From NCBI RefSeq assembly GCF_000633455.1, contig NZ_AYMG01000032.1, positions 1-64,000 of the forward strand: DNA of 64,000 bases, written 5' to 3'. Under the pieces are notes generated by a model. It ran no database searches and had not been told where the DNA came from. It saw only the letters and a program-made list of their open reading frames with translations. The position numbers and the translations under genes are program-made. Shown in pieces: positions 62,555-64,000 of the stretch. Every line of letters starts with the position of its first letter. The first letter of the stretch is position 1. Source of the DNA: Pedobacter jeongneungensis (GTDB lineage: Bacteria; Bacteroidota; Bacteroidia; Sphingobacteriales; Sphingobacteriaceae).

Positions 62555-62580
62555 AAGAGCTATAACAGGCTCTTTTTTCT
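62555..62580 (+). terminator. Terminator of the tra operon
   Basis: AAGAGC (62555-62560) and GCTCTT (62569-62574), followed by a T run. Confidence 0.75.
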
Positions 62581-62680
62581 TTTCCCTTTTATTTATTAGC
62601 TTTTACCAATAACATAAAAACCATGAGCCGCAGGCGAATTCCTAATATTATAAGAATATATAAGAGTTATAATAATGGCT

Positions 62681-63162
62681 GCAATACTCGAACGCAGGTA
62701 TACGAAAGAATCATTCAGGGCTATATTTCATGCTGCAATACTCGAACGCGAGTAACATACTCTGCAAAGTTCGAACGCAGAGACACAATACTCGAATGCA
62801 GTGCTGCAATACTCGAACGCAATGCTACAAAGATCGAACGCAATGCTGCAATACCCGAACGCAAAGTTGCAAAGTCCGAATGCAATGCTGCAATACTCGA
62901 ACGCAGGTATCATTTTAATATAAAAATGTGTTTAAGATAGCCTTTAAATAAAAAATGAAAGGGGAAAAGGTCTTTGGATTTAAAAAAAGTATCCATTCTA
63001 AGATAAATTATAAGACACAACATAATCGACGCTGCAAAGATCGAATACAAAATATTTATTTTTATCAATTTTTTTATGCGTGACCGCTGCAATACACGAA
63101 CGTAAAAAAAAAGGCCTCATTGATAGAGGCCTTAGAAAAGATAAATGCAATACTCGAACGCA
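62681..63162 (+). repeat. oriV: twelve iterons, GCAATACTCGAACGCA
   Basis: Direct 16-bp iterons start at 62681, 62735, 62764, 62785, 62806, 62827, 62848, 62869, 62890, 63034, 63089 and 63147. Seven of them (62764-62905) are spaced by exactly 21 bp. Several carry one to four changes (e.g. GCAAAGTTCGAACGCA). An AT-rich stretch (62906-63080, with ATTTATTTTTATCAATTT) could melt. The rep gene lies next to it. Twelve same-orientation copies strongly support a plasmid replication origin. Confidence 0.88.
63111..63133 (-). terminator. Terminator of rep
   Basis: AAGGCCTC (63111-63118) and GAGGCCTT (63126-63133), T run on the minus strand, 32 bp past the rep stop. Confidence 0.8.
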
Positions 63163-63164
63163 AA

Positions 63165-64000
63165 TTATGATAATAGATCCGCTTCCTGAACTTTTTGTTT
63201 TGCTTGAGAAAGAGTAAGATTAACTGAGAATGAGCGATAATATGCAGCTTGGTAGGCTTCTGCTTTCTCTTTTAAATTTACAGTGGGATTATTAAGCCAA
63301 CGCTGAAAAGGATCTTTTTCATCTCTGTATTTTGTATCGCTATACAAGCCTTTATACTGATTTTTCAACAGATCCCAAAGGTTTCTTTTGAAAGAATTAT
63401 GACCAGAGGGTTCTTGTAAGGGTTTTAAGAAGTTTAATTCCACATAATAATCCTCATCATATTTCCTGGCATTATCGCCCTGAGTGAATGTGAAGGTAAA
63501 TGGGATCATTCCTTTAGTCACCATAGCATCTAAAACGCGTTTTAAAGAAGTTTTTCGGTTACGAGGTTCCTTAACATCAATGCCTGCAAGACTGGCTAAG
63601 TAATCAACAGCAAGCTTAGTTTTGGTATTATTGGTGCTTAATACAATATGACTGGTTTTATATAGAAAGAGAAATAATCTTTTCCTTCCATCACCACCAC
63701 GTCCTTTTCCAACCATGCTATAACCATTTGACTCAATGTTATAGTATCTCGATAGTGCTCCTTGTATGAATTCGTCAGAAACCCGGATTTCATACAACTT
63801 TATTGCATTGCTTTTTCGGTCTACATTGAGTTTAATATCTTTAAGGATGGGAAAGTTTGTCAATGAAATTGTTTGCGATCCCTGTTGAGTAGTATACTCC
63901 CTAGAAAAGATAATATTTTTTTGTAAAGCCTGGAATAAAGCGTAGTCAAATACAGTTTCAAATTTATGCCCAAAATATTCCGGAGCATCAAGTTTTGGAT
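63165..64000 (-). CDS. Plasmid replication initiator (Rep), 5' end outside window
   Basis: The frame stays open to the window edge; translating beyond the TTG at 63863 gives ~45 more residues (PEYFGHKFETVFDYALFQAL), so the start is not in view. Winged-helix-type segments: HIVLSTNNTKTKLAVDYLASLAG, NRKTSLKRVLDAMVTKGMIPF. It lies beside the iterons on the opposite strand, matching iteron-plasmid initiators (Rep_3-like plan). It would bind the iterons and load the host replisome. Family assignment by context and pattern, not full identity. Confidence 0.78.
   Translation of the reverse strand, partial: PKLDAPEYFGHKFETVFDYALFQALQKNIIFSREYTTQQGSQTISLTNFPILKDIKLNVDRKSNAIKLYEIRVSDEFIQGALSRYYNIESNGYSMVGKGRGGDGRKRLFLFLYKTSHIVLSTNNTKTKLAVDYLASLAGIDVKEPRNRKTSLKRVLDAMVTKGMIPFTFTFTQGDNARKYDEDYYVELNFLKPLQEPSGHNSFKRNLWDLLKNQYKGLYSDTKYRDEKDPFQRWLNNPTVNLKEKAEAYQAAYYRSFSVNLTLSQAKQKVQEADLLS

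Noticed and set aside
62623..62940. 105-codon plus-strand ORF through the iterons
   Set aside because: Its repeat Cys/Arg/Asn pattern is just the 21-bp iterons read in frame (21 is a multiple of 3), and it has no independent support.
62681..63162. CRISPR array
   Set aside because: Period is 21 bp with only 5 bp between 16-bp units and no spacers; beside rep it is an iteron origin.
1..64000. Integrated conjugative element
   Set aside because: No tyrosine integrase, no att sites or tRNA junctions seen; an iteron origin with rep favours a plasmid.

Overview
The window is a 64 kb piece of a low-GC Bacteroidota replicon, probably Sphingobacteriaceae (Pedobacter/Mucilaginibacter-like). This rests on the TAnnTTTG-type -7 promoter boxes, a type IX secretion (T9SS) cassette, the Bacteroidetes-type tra gene order (ParA, TraB-like, TraE, F, G, I, J, K, M, N) and the ubiquitous small accessory genes. 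It looks like a conjugative plasmid rather than an integrated element. Twelve iterons lie beside a replication-initiator gene at the right edge, there is a ParA gene, and no tyrosine integrase was found. Both edges cut genes: a collagen-like surface fibre at the left and the Rep gene at the right.

Layout. 1-2.7 kb: collagen-like/tail-fibre-like protein, T9SS type B sorting-domain protein, PorP/SprF-like protein and a beta-barrel protein. 3.0-4.2 kb: two candidate small RNAs and an SSB. 4.4-6.5 kb: LytS-type kinase and LytTR regulator split by a divergent 57-residue Thr/Ser-rich peptide gene. 7.1-10.9 kb: UmuC, a UmuD with substituted catalytic residues, two unknown genes, a SRAP protein and a third candidate small RNA. 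11.0-19.3 kb: HTH and DUF433 genes, three 20-bp direct repeats, a serine recombinase, then a 1513-residue SF1 helicase-ABC ATPase fusion followed at once by a TOPRIM protein. This last pair is a candidate anti-phage system that rearranges the Gabija/OLD parts. 19.3-29.1 kb: more than 20 small accessory genes, three sharing a GTTAAC promoter element, plus an ADP-ribosyltransferase-like protein, an XRE regulator and a zeta-toxin module.

29.1-36.5 kb (minus strand): a topB operon and a PRTRC operon (E, C, F, B, ThiF) that carries E1-like, E2-like and ubiquitin-like parts. A nearly identical 18-bp palindrome lies in the promoter of each operon and in that of a small membrane gene at 26.95 kb. 36.6-45.4 kb (minus): a giant DarB-like methylase-helicase, a TOPRIM primase-like protein, a second SSB, a tiny membrane protein and a polyvalent-type protein. 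45.5-46.7 kb: M23 peptidase and XRE regulator. 46.8-52.6 kb (minus): coupling protein, relaxase and MobC-like protein, with an oriT-like inverted-repeat nest upstream. 52.8-53.3 kb: very AT-rich repeats, a candidate centromere. 53.3-62.5 kb (plus): ParA and the conjugation channel operon. 62.6-64 kb: iteron origin and rep.

The genes fit together as a self-transmissible plasmid. rep/iterons and ParA maintain it. topB, SSB and the primase-like protein support DNA processing. The relaxase, coupling protein and Tra channel move it. DarB-like, PRTRC, helicase/TOPRIM and zeta modules plausibly protect it or stabilise it. UmuDC/SRAP handle DNA damage, and the T9SS cassette and two-component/peptide locus act at the host surface or in signalling. 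All functions are inferred from sequence motifs read by eye; no database search was run.
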